A stretch of DNA of 64,000 bases from Micromonospora yangpuensis (lineage in GTDB: Bacteria; Actinomycetota; Actinomycetes; Mycobacteriales; Micromonosporaceae): NCBI RefSeq assembly GCF_900091615.1, contig NZ_FMIA01000002.1, positions 1,116,001-1,180,000 on the forward strand, given 5' to 3'. The notes below the pieces were generated by a model that did no database searches, was not told the DNA's origin, and saw only the letters and a list, made by a program, of their open reading frames with translations. This document shows positions 25,888 through 34,469 of this stretch, in pieces. How positions within the stretch are numbered: the first letter of the stretch is position 1; the number at the start of each line of letters is the position of its first letter. A program made the position numbers and the translations under genes.

Positions 25888-26733
25888 ATGGTCGATGACG
25901 TCGCCGCCGAGGTCCGCCGGCTCCGCACCGAGGAGCAGCTCTCCGTCCCGCAGATCCGCGCCCGGACCGGCCTCGGCCGCAACCGGGTGCACGAGCTGCT
26001 GCGCGGCGTCCCACCGCCGGACTGGACCCGCCGGCCCAACGCTCGGGACGACCTGCGCGCTGAGGCGGAGGCGCTGCGGGCCGAGGGGCGGACGGTCCCC
26101 GAGATCGCAACTCACCTGGGCGTCAGCAAGTCCACCGCCCACACCTGGGTGGCGCACATTCCGCTACCGCTCGACGGCCCTGCAGCCGAGCGACGTCGGG
26201 CCCACGCCCGCCAGATGAACGAGGCCCGGTGGGCGCGGTACGAGAAGGACCGGGAAGCTGCCCGGGTCGACGTGCGGGAGCGGGCGGCCGAGGTGGTGGG
26301 TGTGCTCAGCGAACGAGACCTGTTGCTGCTGGGTGCCGCGATCTACTGGTGTGAGGGGACGAAGTCCAAGCCGTGGCGGCGCGACGACCGCCTCCAGTTC
26401 GTCAACACCGATCCAGGGCTACTGTCGATCTTCCTGGCGTTCCTGGCTGCCTGCAGCGTCGCGCGGACCGTACCGGCATATCGGGTGAGCATTCACGAGT
26501 CGGCGGACGCCGAGGTGGCAGCCAGGTGGTGGGCCGCTCGCCTCGACCTGCCCATCGGCAGGTTCCAGCGCCCCACCCTCAAGAAACACAACCCGAAGAC
26601 GGTTCGTCGCAATGTCGGCGGGAGCTATCACGGCTGTCTGGTGATCACCGTGCCGAACAGCAGTGAGCTCTACTGGCGGGTTGAGGGTATGATCGCCAGG
26701 CTGTTCCGGATTTCCGGTGGTGCATCTCGGTAG
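25888..26733 (+). CDS. HTH protein with C-terminal endonuclease-like domain
   Basis: The 281-residue product has two predicted helix-turn-helix units: LSVPQIRARTGLGRNRVHEL near residues 18-40 and EGRTVPEIATHLGVSKSTAH near 70-90. The second half contains LLLLGAAIYWCEGTKSKPW, FVNTDPGLLSIFLAFLAAC and YHGCLVITVPNSSELYWRV. The segment LLGAAIYWCEGTK resembles the LAGLIDADG-type helix of homing endonucleases, but the acidic residue is embedded as CEG, so nuclease activity is doubtful. The gene ends 30 bp before tRNA-Gln, and its GC content falls towards the 3' end. A DNA-binding role is well supported. Anything further is inference. Confidence 0.7.
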   Translation: MVDDVAAEVRRLRTEEQLSVPQIRARTGLGRNRVHELLRGVPPPDWTRRPNARDDLRAEAEALRAEGRTVPEIATHLGVSKSTAHTWVAHIPLPLDGPAAERRRAHARQMNEARWARYEKDREAARVDVRERAAEVVGVLSERDLLLLGAAIYWCEGTKSKPWRRDDRLQFVNTDPGLLSIFLAFLAACSVARTVPAYRVSIHESADAEVAARWWAARLDLPIGRFQRPTLKKHNPKTVRRNVGGSYHGCLVITVPNSSELYWRVEGMIARLFRISGGASR

Positions 26734-26763
26734 TTGCAGGGGAGTGCATGGCTTGACTTCCGA

Positions 26764-26835
26764 TGGGATGTGGGGTAACGGCAACCCGCAGGCCTTTGGA
26801 GCCTTGAGCTCCTGGTTCGAATCCAGGCATCCCAG
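26764..26835 (+). tRNA. tRNA-Gln (anticodon TTG)
   Basis: The 72-nt cloverleaf has acceptor TGGGATG/CATCCCA with the U1-A72 pair and G73 typical of tRNA-Gln. The D arm is GGGT/ACCC, the anticodon loop CTTTGGA (TTG at 34-36), and the T arm CCTGG-TTCGAAT-CCAGG. The variable loop is five bases and CCA is not encoded. The position next to glmU agrees with mycobacteria. Confidence 0.93.
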
Positions 26836-26894
26836 CTCATATCGGACAGTTGGTATAAGTCGACAGGTCGGCTGGCGGGGCTGTCGCCGGTGGT

Positions 26895-26900
26895 TAGAGT
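26895..26900 (+). promoter_or_regulatory. -10 box of glmU
   Basis: TAGAGT lies 39 bases before the glmU GTG, with CTGGCG 17 bases upstream as a possible -35. Confidence 0.45.
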
Positions 26901-26939
26901 GGCGGCGAGACTGTCCGCCGTACCGACGGGAGCCCTGTC

Positions 26940-28433
26940 GTGCCCCAGCCCCTCCTCCGCACCGTCGTCGTGCTCGCCGCCGGTGAGGGCAAGCGGATGA
27001 AGTCGGCGCTGCCCAAGGTCCTGCACCCGCTGCTCGGCCGGACTCTGCTCGGGCACGTGCTGACCGCCGCCGAGCCGCTGGCCGCGGACCGTACCGTGGT
27101 CGTGGTGGGCCACGGCGCCGACCAGGTCCGGGCGCACCTGACGGAGGTGGCCCCGCAGGCCGACGCGGTGCTCCAGGCCGAGCAGCTCGGCACCGGCCAC
27201 GCGGTCCGGATCGCCCTGGACGCGGTCGCGGACGCGGCCGGCACCGTGGTGGTCATCAACGGCGACGTACCCCTGCTCCGTCCCGAGACGGTCGCCGCGC
27301 TGGTCGAGGCGCACGAGGGCGCGGGCGCGGCGGCGACCGTGCTCGCCGCCGAGGTGCCCGACCCGACCGGTCTGGGCCGGATCGTGCGGGACGCCGCCGG
27401 CCGGCTGGAACGCATCGTCGAGGAGCGTGACGCCACCGCCGAGCAGCGGGCGGTACGCGAGATCAACGCCGGCATCTACGCCTTCGACGCGCTCCGGCTG
27501 CGCGATGCGCTGGGCAAGCTCTCCACCGACAACGACCAGGGCGAGGAGTACCTGACCGACGTCTTCGCCCTGCTCGTCTCCACCGGTGAGCCGGTGGCCG
27601 TGCACGTGGCCGTCGACCACACCGAGACGCTCGGCTGCAACGACCGGGTCGAGCTGGCGGCGCTGCGCCGGCTGCTGCGCGACCGGGTCAACGAGGGCTG
27701 GATGCGTACCGGGGTCAGCATCCTGGACCCGGCGACCACCTGGATCGACGTGACCGTCGCGGTGGACCGGGACGCGGTCATCGACCAGAACACCCAGCTG
27801 CGCGGCGGCAGCGTGGTCGGTGCCGAGGCGGTGGTCGGCCCGGACGTGACGCTGATCGACACCGTCGTCGGCGCGGGGGCCAGCGTGTTGCGCAGCCACG
27901 CCGTGCAGGCCGAGGTGGGCCCGGGGGCCAGCGTCGGGCCGTACGCCTACCTGCGGCCGGCGGCGAGACTTGCCGAGCGGTCCAAGGTCGGCACCTTCGT
28001 CGAGGTCAAGAACTCCGAGCTGGGCGTGGGTGCGAAGGTGCCGCACCTGTCGTACGTGGGGGACGCGACGATCGGGGCGAAGGCCAACATCGGCGCGGCG
28101 ACGATCTTCGTGAACTACGACGGGGTGAACAAGCACCGGACCACGGTGGGGGAGGCGGCCTTCGTGGGCTGCGACACCAGCCTGATCGCCCCGGTCGAGG
28201 TGGGCGCCGGGGCGTACGTGGCGGCGGGGAGCGCGATCAGCCAGGACGTGCCGCCGGGTGCGCTGGGGGTGACCCGGGCACCGCAACGCAGCATCGAGGG
28301 CTGGGTGGCCCGGAAGCGGCCGGGCACCGCCTCGGCCGCTGCCGCCGAACGCGCTGCTGCCGCGGCGGGCGGGGAGTCGATTTCCGTCGATGAAGGTCAA
28401 ACGGTCGAGGATGCGCCGGGCGACGCCCGGTAG
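26940..28433 (+). CDS. glmU: Bifunctional GlcN-1-P acetyltransferase / GlcNAc-1-P uridyltransferase
   Basis: GlmU makes UDP-GlcNAc for peptidoglycan. The 497-residue product has the nucleotidyltransferase domain with VVLAAGEGKRMKSALPKVLH (residues 9-28), EQLGTGHAV and INGDVPLL. A left-handed beta-helix acetyltransferase follows (VGPYAYLRPAA, VGTFVEVKNSELG, ATIFVNYDGVNKHRTTVG). A C-terminal Ala-rich and acidic tail of ~45 residues extends beyond the trimer core, as in other actinobacteria. Start at the GTG at 26940 after GGGAG. It is the first gene of the run glmU-prs-rplY-pth. Confidence 0.97.
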   Translation: MPQPLLRTVVVLAAGEGKRMKSALPKVLHPLLGRTLLGHVLTAAEPLAADRTVVVVGHGADQVRAHLTEVAPQADAVLQAEQLGTGHAVRIALDAVADAAGTVVVINGDVPLLRPETVAALVEAHEGAGAAATVLAAEVPDPTGLGRIVRDAAGRLERIVEERDATAEQRAVREINAGIYAFDALRLRDALGKLSTDNDQGEEYLTDVFALLVSTGEPVAVHVAVDHTETLGCNDRVELAALRRLLRDRVNEGWMRTGVSILDPATTWIDVTVAVDRDAVIDQNTQLRGGSVVGAEAVVGPDVTLIDTVVGAGASVLRSHAVQAEVGPGASVGPYAYLRPAARLAERSKVGTFVEVKNSELGVGAKVPHLSYVGDATIGAKANIGAATIFVNYDGVNKHRTTVGEAAFVGCDTSLIAPVEVGAGAYVAAGSAISQDVPPGALGVTRAPQRSIEGWVARKRPGTASAAAAERAAAAAGGESISVDEGQTVEDAPGDAR

Positions 28434-28565
28434 GCAAGCGAAGGTGAGCGAATCCACGGGGGCGGCCAGCCGGTGGGTCTGGCGGCCGACGGGGTAGATA
28501 CTGCAACCGAAGAAGTCTCGGCCAACCCACCGCCGGGCACACCGACCAACGGGAGCAGACGGGCC

Positions 28566-29546
28566 ATGGGCAGCATCGTCGCCGAAAACCGCAAGAGCCT
28601 GATGCTTTTCTCCGGACGTGGTTTCCCGGAGCTGGCCAGGGAGATCGGCGAGGTGCTCGGCGTCGCGCCGACCCCCGCCGACGCGTACGACTTCGCCAAC
28701 GGCGAGATCTTCGTACGGTTCAAGGACTCGGTGCGTGGTTCGGACGCCTTCGTGGTGCAGTCCGTCACGCACGGGGTCAACACCTGGGTCATGGAGACCC
28801 TGATCATGGTCGACGCGCTGAAGCGTGGTTCGGCCAAGCGGATCACCGTCGTCCTGCCCTTCTACCCGTACTCCCGGCAGGACAAGAAGCACCGCGGCCG
28901 GGAGCCGATCTCGGCCCGGTTGATCGCGGACCTGCTCAAGACCGCGGGGGCGAACCGGATCCTCACCGTGGACCTGCACACCGCGCAGATCCAGGGCTTC
29001 TTCGACGGCCCGGTGGACCACCTCTTCGCCATGGACATCCTGGCCGAGTACGTGGAGCGTAAGTTCGCCGGCCGGCCGATGACCGTGGTGGCGCCGGACT
29101 CCGGGCGGGTCCGGGTGGCCGAGCGCTGGACCGACCGGCTCGGCGGCTGCCCGCTGGCCTTCATCCACAAGACCCGCGACCCGCTCAAGCCCAACCAGGT
29201 GGTGGCGAACCGGGTGGTCGGCGAGGTCGAGGGCCGGGTCTGCCTGATCGTCGACGACATGATCGACACTGGTGGCACGATCTGCAAGGCGGCGGACATC
29301 CTCAAGGACTCCGGTGCCGCCGACGTGATCGTGGCGTCCACCCACGCCCTGCTGTCGGACCCGGCGAGCGAGCGGTTGGCCAAGAGCCCGATCAGCGAGG
29401 TGGTGGTGACGAACACCCTGCCGCTGCCGCCGGACGCGCAGCTCGACAAGCTCACCGTGCTGTCGATCGCGCCGCTGCTGGCCCGGGCGATCCGGGAGGT
29501 CTTCGACGACGGTTCGGTGACCACCCTCTTCGGCGGCCTCAGCTGA
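28566..29546 (+). CDS. prs: Ribose-phosphate pyrophosphokinase
   Basis: Prs makes PRPP from ribose-5-phosphate and ATP for nucleotide, His and Trp synthesis. The 326-residue product has FSGRGFPELAREI, the flexible ATP loop YPYSRQDKKHRGREPIS, the divalent-metal segment LTVDLHTAQIQGFF and the PRPP site CLIVDDMIDTGGTI. The ATG at 28566 follows GGGAG. An upstream in-frame ATG would add 31 unconserved residues. Confidence 0.97.
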   Translation: MGSIVAENRKSLMLFSGRGFPELAREIGEVLGVAPTPADAYDFANGEIFVRFKDSVRGSDAFVVQSVTHGVNTWVMETLIMVDALKRGSAKRITVVLPFYPYSRQDKKHRGREPISARLIADLLKTAGANRILTVDLHTAQIQGFFDGPVDHLFAMDILAEYVERKFAGRPMTVVAPDSGRVRVAERWTDRLGGCPLAFIHKTRDPLKPNQVVANRVVGEVEGRVCLIVDDMIDTGGTICKAADILKDSGAADVIVASTHALLSDPASERLAKSPISEVVVTNTLPLPPDAQLDKLTVLSIAPLLARAIREVFDDGSVTTLFGGLS

Positions 29547-29627
29547 GCCTGCCGGGGGGTGGCAGGTCCGCGCCGGAGGTGTCGGGCCTGCCGGGGGTAC
29601 TGCCGTCGGGCCTGGAAGGCGCTCGGG

Positions 29628-29633
29628 TAGACT
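29628..29633 (+). promoter_or_regulatory. -10 box of rplY
   Basis: TAGACT lies 171 bases upstream of the rplY start, so the mRNA has a long 5' leader. Confidence 0.55.
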
Positions 29634-29686
29634 AGTGCGGTTGCCACGGCGAGGGTGCCCGGCGGGCCGCTGATGAGAGCGCCGCA

Positions 29687-29716
29687 CGGAGGCACCGTCA
29701 TCGACGCGGTGCTCCG
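29687..29716 (+). promoter_or_regulatory. Structured rplY 5' leader hairpin
   Basis: CGGAGGCACCG (29687-29697) pairs with CGGTGCTCCG (29707-29716) with one bulge and a 9-base loop. A ~165-base structured leader before a ribosomal-protein gene suggests autogenous control by L25, which is an inference. Confidence 0.4.
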
Positions 29717-29804
29717 GGCAGTCGATCCATTGAGCCCCTGCGAGCCCCTCGCCCAGCACCGCCAGTCGACAAGCCGCCGCAGCGAAAGCATCAGGAGTTT
29801 CCCC

Positions 29805-30485
29805 GTGTCCGAGGTAAAGATCAGCGCCGAGCCCCGTACCGAGTTCGGCAAGGGTGGTGCCCGTCGTACCCGCCGGGCCGGCAAGGTGCCAGCCGTGCTG
29901 TACGGCCACGGCGAGAAGCCCAAGCACATCGCGCTGCCGGCGCTGGAGTTCGCCGCGGCGATCCGGCGCGGTGGCGCCAACCAGCTCTTCGCGATCGACG
30001 TCAGCGACGGCACGCAGGTGCTGGCGCTGCCGAAGGCGATCCAGCGCGACCCGATCCGGGACACCTTCGAGCACGTCGACCTGCTGCTGGTCCGGCGGGG
30101 CGAGAAGGTCACCGTCGAGGTCCCGGTGCAGCTGACCGGCGAGGCGGCCAAGGAGACCCTGATCGTGCACGACCACGCCACCCTCTCGGTGATCGCCGAC
30201 GCCACCAAGGTGCCCGACCACCTTGAGGTCTCGATCGCGGGCCTGGAGGCCGGCAGCCAGGTCACCGCCGGCGACGTCGAGCTGCCCTCCGGGGTCGAGC
30301 TGGCCGGCGACGCCGAGCAGACCGTCGCCACGGTCACCGCCGCGCCGACCGCCGAGCAGCTTGAGGCGACGCTGCCCGAGGCCGAGGTGGCCGCCGAGGA
30401 GACCGAGGCTACCGAGGCCGCCGAGGACGAGCAGGCCGAGGCGACCGAGGGCGAGCAGCCGGCCGAGGCGCGCGCCGAGGCCTGA
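29805..30485 (+). CDS. rplY: 50S ribosomal protein L25, general stress (CTC) type
   Basis: L25 binds 5S rRNA. The 226-residue product is the long form: N-terminal L25 domain ([40 protein letters not shown]), C-terminal TL5/CTC beta-domain ([13 protein letters not shown] to ATVTAAP), then an acidic Glu/Ala tail of ~45 residues. The GTG at 29805 follows AGGAG at 7 bases. A long upstream extension of the frame is not conserved in character and is excluded. Confidence 0.96.
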   Translation: MSEVKISAEPRTEFGKGGARRTRRAGKVPAVLYGHGEKPKHIALPALEFAAAIRRGGANQLFAIDVSDGTQVLALPKAIQRDPIRDTFEHVDLLLVRRGEKVTVEVPVQLTGEAAKETLIVHDHATLSVIADATKVPDHLEVSIAGLEAGSQVTAGDVELPSGVELAGDAEQTVATVTAAPTAEQLEATLPEAEVAAEETEATEAAEDEQAEATEGEQPAEARAEA

Positions 30486-30528
30486 TCGGTCTCGCGCAAC
30501 ACCGGCCGACCGGCTGGATCTCATCGTT

Positions 30529-30562
30529 CGACAGGCGTCCCCGGCTCCGGGGGCGCCTGTCG
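30529..30562 (+). terminator. Hairpin between rplY and pth
   Basis: CGACAGGCG(T)CCCC (30529-30541) pairs with GGGGCGCCTGTCG (30550-30562). It ends 20 bases before the pth GTG and may attenuate read-through. Confidence 0.65.
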
Positions 30563-30582
30563 GCGTATCGGAAGGGGCACGA

Positions 30583-31173
30583 GTGACCGACGAGGCGGGT
30601 CCGTGGCTGGTGGTCGGCCTGGGCAACCCGGGTCCCCAGTACGCGGCCAACCGGCACAACGTCGGGTTCATGGTGGCCGAGCTGCTGGCTGCCCGGGTGG
30701 GTGGCCGGTTCGGCCGGAACCGGCGGTCGATGGCCGAGGTCGCCGAGGGACGACTCGGGTACGGCGGCCCGAAGCTGGTGCTGCTGAAGCCGCTGACGTA
30801 CATGAACCTCTCCGGCGGGCCGGTCGCCGCGCTTGCCCAGTTCTTCAAGGTGCCGCCGGCGCGGATCGTCGCGGTGCACGACGAACTGGACATCGCCTAC
30901 GGCCAACTGCGGATCAAGTGCGGCGGCGGCGAGGGCGGGCACAACGGCCTGCGCTCGATGTCGAAGTCGCTGGGGACCAAGGACTACGTACGGGTGCGCT
31001 TCGGCATCGGCCGCCCGCCGGGCCGGCAGGACCCGGCGGACTACGTACTGTCGGACTTCTCCGCCGCCGAGCGCAAGGAGCTGGAGTTCCTGGTCGATCG
31101 GGCGGCCGACGTGGTCGAGTCGGTGGTCACCCGGGGCGTGGAGCCCACCCAGAACCTGTACCACGGCGGTTGA
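30583..31173 (+). CDS. pth: Peptidyl-tRNA hydrolase
   Basis: Pth releases peptides from dropped-off peptidyl-tRNA. The 196-residue product has [20 protein letters not shown] (catalytic His in RHN), [29 protein letters not shown] with the catalytic Asp, and [12 protein letters not shown]. The GTG at 30583 follows GAAGGGG. It sits after rplY as in many actinobacteria. Confidence 0.97.
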   Translation: MTDEAGPWLVVGLGNPGPQYAANRHNVGFMVAELLAARVGGRFGRNRRSMAEVAEGRLGYGGPKLVLLKPLTYMNLSGGPVAALAQFFKVPPARIVAVHDELDIAYGQLRIKCGGGEGGHNGLRSMSKSLGTKDYVRVRFGIGRPPGRQDPADYVLSDFSAAERKELEFLVDRAADVVESVVTRGVEPTQNLYHGG

Positions 31174-31212
31174 GCCGGACGGGCCGTCCTCGGCTTCCGG
31201 CTCGCTGGCCGG

Positions 31213-31218
31213 TAGTCT
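31213..31218 (+). promoter_or_regulatory. -10 box of cysQ
   Basis: TAGTCT lies 59 bases upstream of the cysQ start in the gap after pth. Confidence 0.4.
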
Positions 31219-31277
31219 GCGGCCTTTGACGTTTCGACGGCGCGACCGGGGTCGTGTCGGGTCGACGGGAGCGGGTT

Positions 31278-32102
31278 GTGGGCAGTCCTCCGATGATCGA
31301 CGGTGCGTTCGCCCGGTGGCTGGCGGACCGCGCCGGCCAGGCCCTGGTCGAGGTACGCGCCGAGCTGGGCTTCGCCGACGCGGGCGCGTTGAAGGCGGCC
31401 GGGGACAAGACCTCGCACGAGCTGATCCGCGCCGAGCTGGCGAAGTGGCGGCCGGCGGACGCGGTGCTCTCCGAGGAGGACGCGGACTCCCGGCAGGTGG
31501 GCGGGGTCGATCCGGCCGGCCGGCTGACCGCCGACCGGGTGTGGATCATCGATCCGTTGGACGGTACCCGGGAGTTCTCCGAGGCGGGTCGGTCGGACTG
31601 GGCGGTGCACGTGGCGCTCTGGGCGCGCGACGCCCCGACCTCGCACGGTCTGGTCGCCGCCGCGGTGGGGCTGCCCGCGCAGCACCGGGTCCTGGCCACC
31701 GACCAACCGCCGCCGTACCCGCCGATGACGCTGGCCGCGGCGACCGGGGCCGGTGAACGGACCATCCGGTTGGCGGCGAGTCGGAGTCGGCCGCCGGCCT
31801 TCCTGACCGAGTTGGCGGCCGACGTGGGTGCGGAGTTGGTGCCGATGGGGTCGGCGGGGGCGAAGATCGCGGCGGTGGTGACCGGTGAGGTGGACGCGTA
31901 CATCCATGCGGGTGGCCAGTACGAGTGGGACTCGGCCGCGCCGGTGGCTGTGGCGACGGCCACCGGGCTGCACGCTTCCCGGATCGACGGATCTGCGCTG
32001 AAATACAACGGGACGGATCCTCGCCTGCCTGACCTGCTGGTCTGCCGCAAGGATCTGGCCAACCGGTTGCTTGCAGCGTTGCAGAGGCATTCCGTAGCCT
32101 GA
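31278..32102 (+). CDS. cysQ: 3'(2'),5'-bisphosphate nucleotidase / inositol monophosphatase family
   Basis: CysQ removes the 3'-phosphate from PAP and PAPS and so tunes sulfate assimilation. The 274-residue product has the Mg/Li-sensitive phosphatase motifs: LSEEDADS, VWIIDPLDGTREFSE and the second signature GGQYEWDSAAPVAVATATGL. The GTG at 31278 follows GGGAG at 6 bases. Position directly before cysD supports the CysQ assignment over inositol phosphatase. Confidence 0.93.
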   Translation: MGSPPMIDGAFARWLADRAGQALVEVRAELGFADAGALKAAGDKTSHELIRAELAKWRPADAVLSEEDADSRQVGGVDPAGRLTADRVWIIDPLDGTREFSEAGRSDWAVHVALWARDAPTSHGLVAAAVGLPAQHRVLATDQPPPYPPMTLAAATGAGERTIRLAASRSRPPAFLTELAADVGAELVPMGSAGAKIAAVVTGEVDAYIHAGGQYEWDSAAPVAVATATGLHASRIDGSALKYNGTDPRLPDLLVCRKDLANRLLAALQRHSVA

Positions 32103-32172
32103 GTGTTCTTCACCTGTCCGACCGGAAAGGTCTGGAATCCATGAGCGGCACCCACCGAAACGAGGCCGGGTC

Positions 32173-33084
32173 ATGACCTCACCCGCGGCCTACCAGGTCT
32201 CCCATCTCGATGCCCTGGAGGCGGAGAGCATCTTCGTGATGCGGGAGGTGGTGGCGGAGATGGCGCGGCCGGTGTTGTTGTTCTCCGGTGGTAAGGACTC
32301 GATCGTGATGTTGCGGTTGGCGCAGAAGGCGTTCGCGCCGGGGTCGGTGCCGTTTCCGGTGATGCACGTGGATACCGGGCACAACTTCGTCGAGGTGCTG
32401 GAGTACCGGGACGCGCGGGTGGCGGGGTTGGGGCTGCATCTGGTGGTGGCGTCGGTGCCGGAGGCCCTGGCGTCGGGGTCGGTGCGGGAGTCCGCGGATG
32501 GGATGCGGAACCGGTTGCAGACGCCTGTGTTGTTGGAGGCGGTGGAGAAGCACCGGTTCGATGCCCTGTTTGGTGGGGCGCGTCGGGATGAGGAGAAGGC
32601 GCGGGCGAAGGAGCGGGTGTTCTCGTTCCGGGATGAGTTCGGGCAGTGGGATCCGAAGAACCAGCGGCCGGAGTTGTGGTCGTTGTACAACGGTCGGCAT
32701 CATCCGGGTGAGTCGATTCGGGTGTTTCCGTTGTCGAACTGGACCGAGTTGGATGTGTGGCACTACATCGGTCGGGAGGAGATCCCGTTGCCGTCGATCT
32801 ACTTCGCGCACGACCGTGAGGTCATCGAGCGGGATGGCATGTTGTACGCGGTGAACGAGTTCATCCGCCCGCGTGCCGGTGAGGTCCCGTTCGTGGAGCG
32901 GGTCCGCTATCGGACGGTGGGGGACGCCTCGTGCACGGCGGCGGTGCGCTCGGACGCGGCTGATGTGGCGGCGGTGGTCGCCGAGGTGGCGGCGACGCGG
33001 ATCACGGAGCGGGGGGCGACCCGGGGTGATGATCGGGTGAGTGAGGCCGCGATGGAGGACCGTAAGCGGGAGGGCTACTTCTGA
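32173..33084 (+). CDS. cysD: Sulfate adenylyltransferase subunit 2
   Basis: CysD with CysN makes adenosine phosphosulfate from sulfate and ATP. The 303-residue product has the ATP-pyrophosphatase loop VLLFSGGKDSIVMLRL, then VMHVDTGHNFVEV, GGARRDEEKARAKERVFS and SNWTELDVWHYI. The stop overlaps the cysN start (TGATG). The coding DNA uses TTG leucine and GGT/CGG codons noticeably more than its neighbours, so its history or expression level may differ. Confidence 0.97.
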   Translation: MTSPAAYQVSHLDALEAESIFVMREVVAEMARPVLLFSGGKDSIVMLRLAQKAFAPGSVPFPVMHVDTGHNFVEVLEYRDARVAGLGLHLVVASVPEALASGSVRESADGMRNRLQTPVLLEAVEKHRFDALFGGARRDEEKARAKERVFSFRDEFGQWDPKNQRPELWSLYNGRHHPGESIRVFPLSNWTELDVWHYIGREEIPLPSIYFAHDREVIERDGMLYAVNEFIRPRAGEVPFVERVRYRTVGDASCTAAVRSDAADVAAVVAEVAATRITERGATRGDDRVSEAAMEDRKREGYF

Positions 33085-34418
33085 TGAGCGTGCACGTGGA
33101 GTCTTCCGGGGCCGCAGCGCCCGAGGCGACGGTCGGGCCTGAGGCGACGGCTGCCGGGGTGGCCGGGCGGCCGATGGATCTGTTGCGGTTCGCCACCGCC
33201 GGCAGTGTCGACGACGGTAAGTCGACGTTGATCGGCCGGCTGTTGTACGACACCAAGAGCCTGTTCACCGACCAGTTGGAAGCGGTCGAGGCGGTGTCGG
33301 CGGCGCGGGGTGACGAGTACACCAACCTCGCGCTGCTGACCGACGGGTTGCGGGCGGAGCGGGAGCAGGGCATCACGATCGACGTGGCGTACCGGTATTT
33401 CGCGACGCCGCGGCGGAAGTTCATCATCGCCGACACCCCGGGGCACATCCAGTACACCCGCAACATGGTCACCGGCGCGTCCACCGCCGACCTCGCGTTG
33501 ATCCTGGTGGACGCCCGCAAGGGCCTGGTCGAGCAGTCGCGGCGGCACGCGTTCCTGTGCTCCCTGCTGCGGGTGCCGCACCTGGTGTTGTGTGTGAACA
33601 AAATGGACCTGGTCGACTACGACCAGGCCGTGTTCGACACGATCGCCGACGAGTTCACCGCGTTCGCCGCGAAACTCGACATCACCGACCTGACCATCAT
33701 CCCGGTTTCGGCGTTGAAGGGCGACAACATCGTCACCCGGTCGGCGGCGATGCCCTGGTACGAGGGCCCGGCCCTGCTGCACCACCTGGAACACGTCCAC
33801 ATCGCCTCGGACCGCAACCTCGTCGACGTCCGCTTCCCGGTGCAGTACGTGATCCGTCCGCAGTCGACCACCGTCACTGACTACCGGGGCTACGCCGGGC
33901 AGATCGCCTCCGGCGTGCTCAAGCCCGGTGATGAGGTGATGGTCCTCCCCTCCGGGTTCACCTCGAAGATCAGCTCGGTGGAGACCGCCGACGGGCCGGT
34001 CGAGGAGGCGTACCCCCCGATGTCGGTGACCGTCCGCCTGGCCGACGAGATCGACATCTCCCGGGGGGACATGATCTGCCGCCCCAACAACGCCCCGGCG
34101 GCCACCCAGGACATCGACGCGATGCTCTGCTGGATGGACGAGAGCCAGCCCCTGCGGGTGGGCGGGAAGTACGCCATCAAGCACACCACCCGCACCGCCC
34201 GGGCCATCATCCGGGCGTTGAACTACCGCCTGGACATCAACACCCTGCACCGGGACGAGGCGGCCACCGAGCTGAAACTCAACGACATCGGCCGGGTCCG
34301 GCTGCGCACCACCGTCCCGCTGCTGGCCGACGAGTACCGCCGTAACCGCACCACCGGCGGGTTCATCGTCATCGACGAGTCCACCAACCGCACCGTCGCC
34401 GCCGGCATGATCGTCTGA
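33084..34418 (+). CDS. cysN: Sulfate adenylyltransferase subunit 1 (GTPase)
   Basis: CysN is an elongation-factor-like GTPase that drives APS synthesis. The 444-residue product has ~30 poorly conserved N-terminal residues, then G1 AGSVDDGKST (residues 39-48), the REQGITIDVAYRYF segment, G3 DTPGHIQYTRNM and G4 NKMD, followed by two beta-barrel domains. It lacks the fused APS kinase (CysC) domain seen in mycobacterial CysNC, and no cysC or cysH is in the window. It ends at a strong bidirectional terminator. Confidence 0.96.
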   Translation: MSVHVESSGAAAPEATVGPEATAAGVAGRPMDLLRFATAGSVDDGKSTLIGRLLYDTKSLFTDQLEAVEAVSAARGDEYTNLALLTDGLRAEREQGITIDVAYRYFATPRRKFIIADTPGHIQYTRNMVTGASTADLALILVDARKGLVEQSRRHAFLCSLLRVPHLVLCVNKMDLVDYDQAVFDTIADEFTAFAAKLDITDLTIIPVSALKGDNIVTRSAAMPWYEGPALLHHLEHVHIASDRNLVDVRFPVQYVIRPQSTTVTDYRGYAGQIASGVLKPGDEVMVLPSGFTSKISSVETADGPVEEAYPPMSVTVRLADEIDISRGDMICRPNNAPAATQDIDAMLCWMDESQPLRVGGKYAIKHTTRTARAIIRALNYRLDINTLHRDEAATELKLNDIGRVRLRTTVPLLADEYRRNRTTGGFIVIDESTNRTVAAGMIV

Positions 34419-34435
34419 CCCGAGGCCGGGCACAG

Positions 34436-34468
34436 CTGCCGCACTCCCCGTCAGGGGGAGTGCGGCAG
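34436..34468. terminator. Bidirectional terminator, 14-bp stem
   Basis: CTGCCGCACTCCCC (34436-34449) pairs exactly with GGGGAGTGCGGCAG (34455-34468), loop GTCAG. It separates cysN from a convergent gene whose stop codon begins two bases later. Confidence 0.85.
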
Positions 34469-34469
34469 T

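Noticed and set aside
26670..30893. 1407-codon minus-strand frame
   Set aside because: It is antisense to glmU, prs and rplY, a typical artefact of very high GC content.
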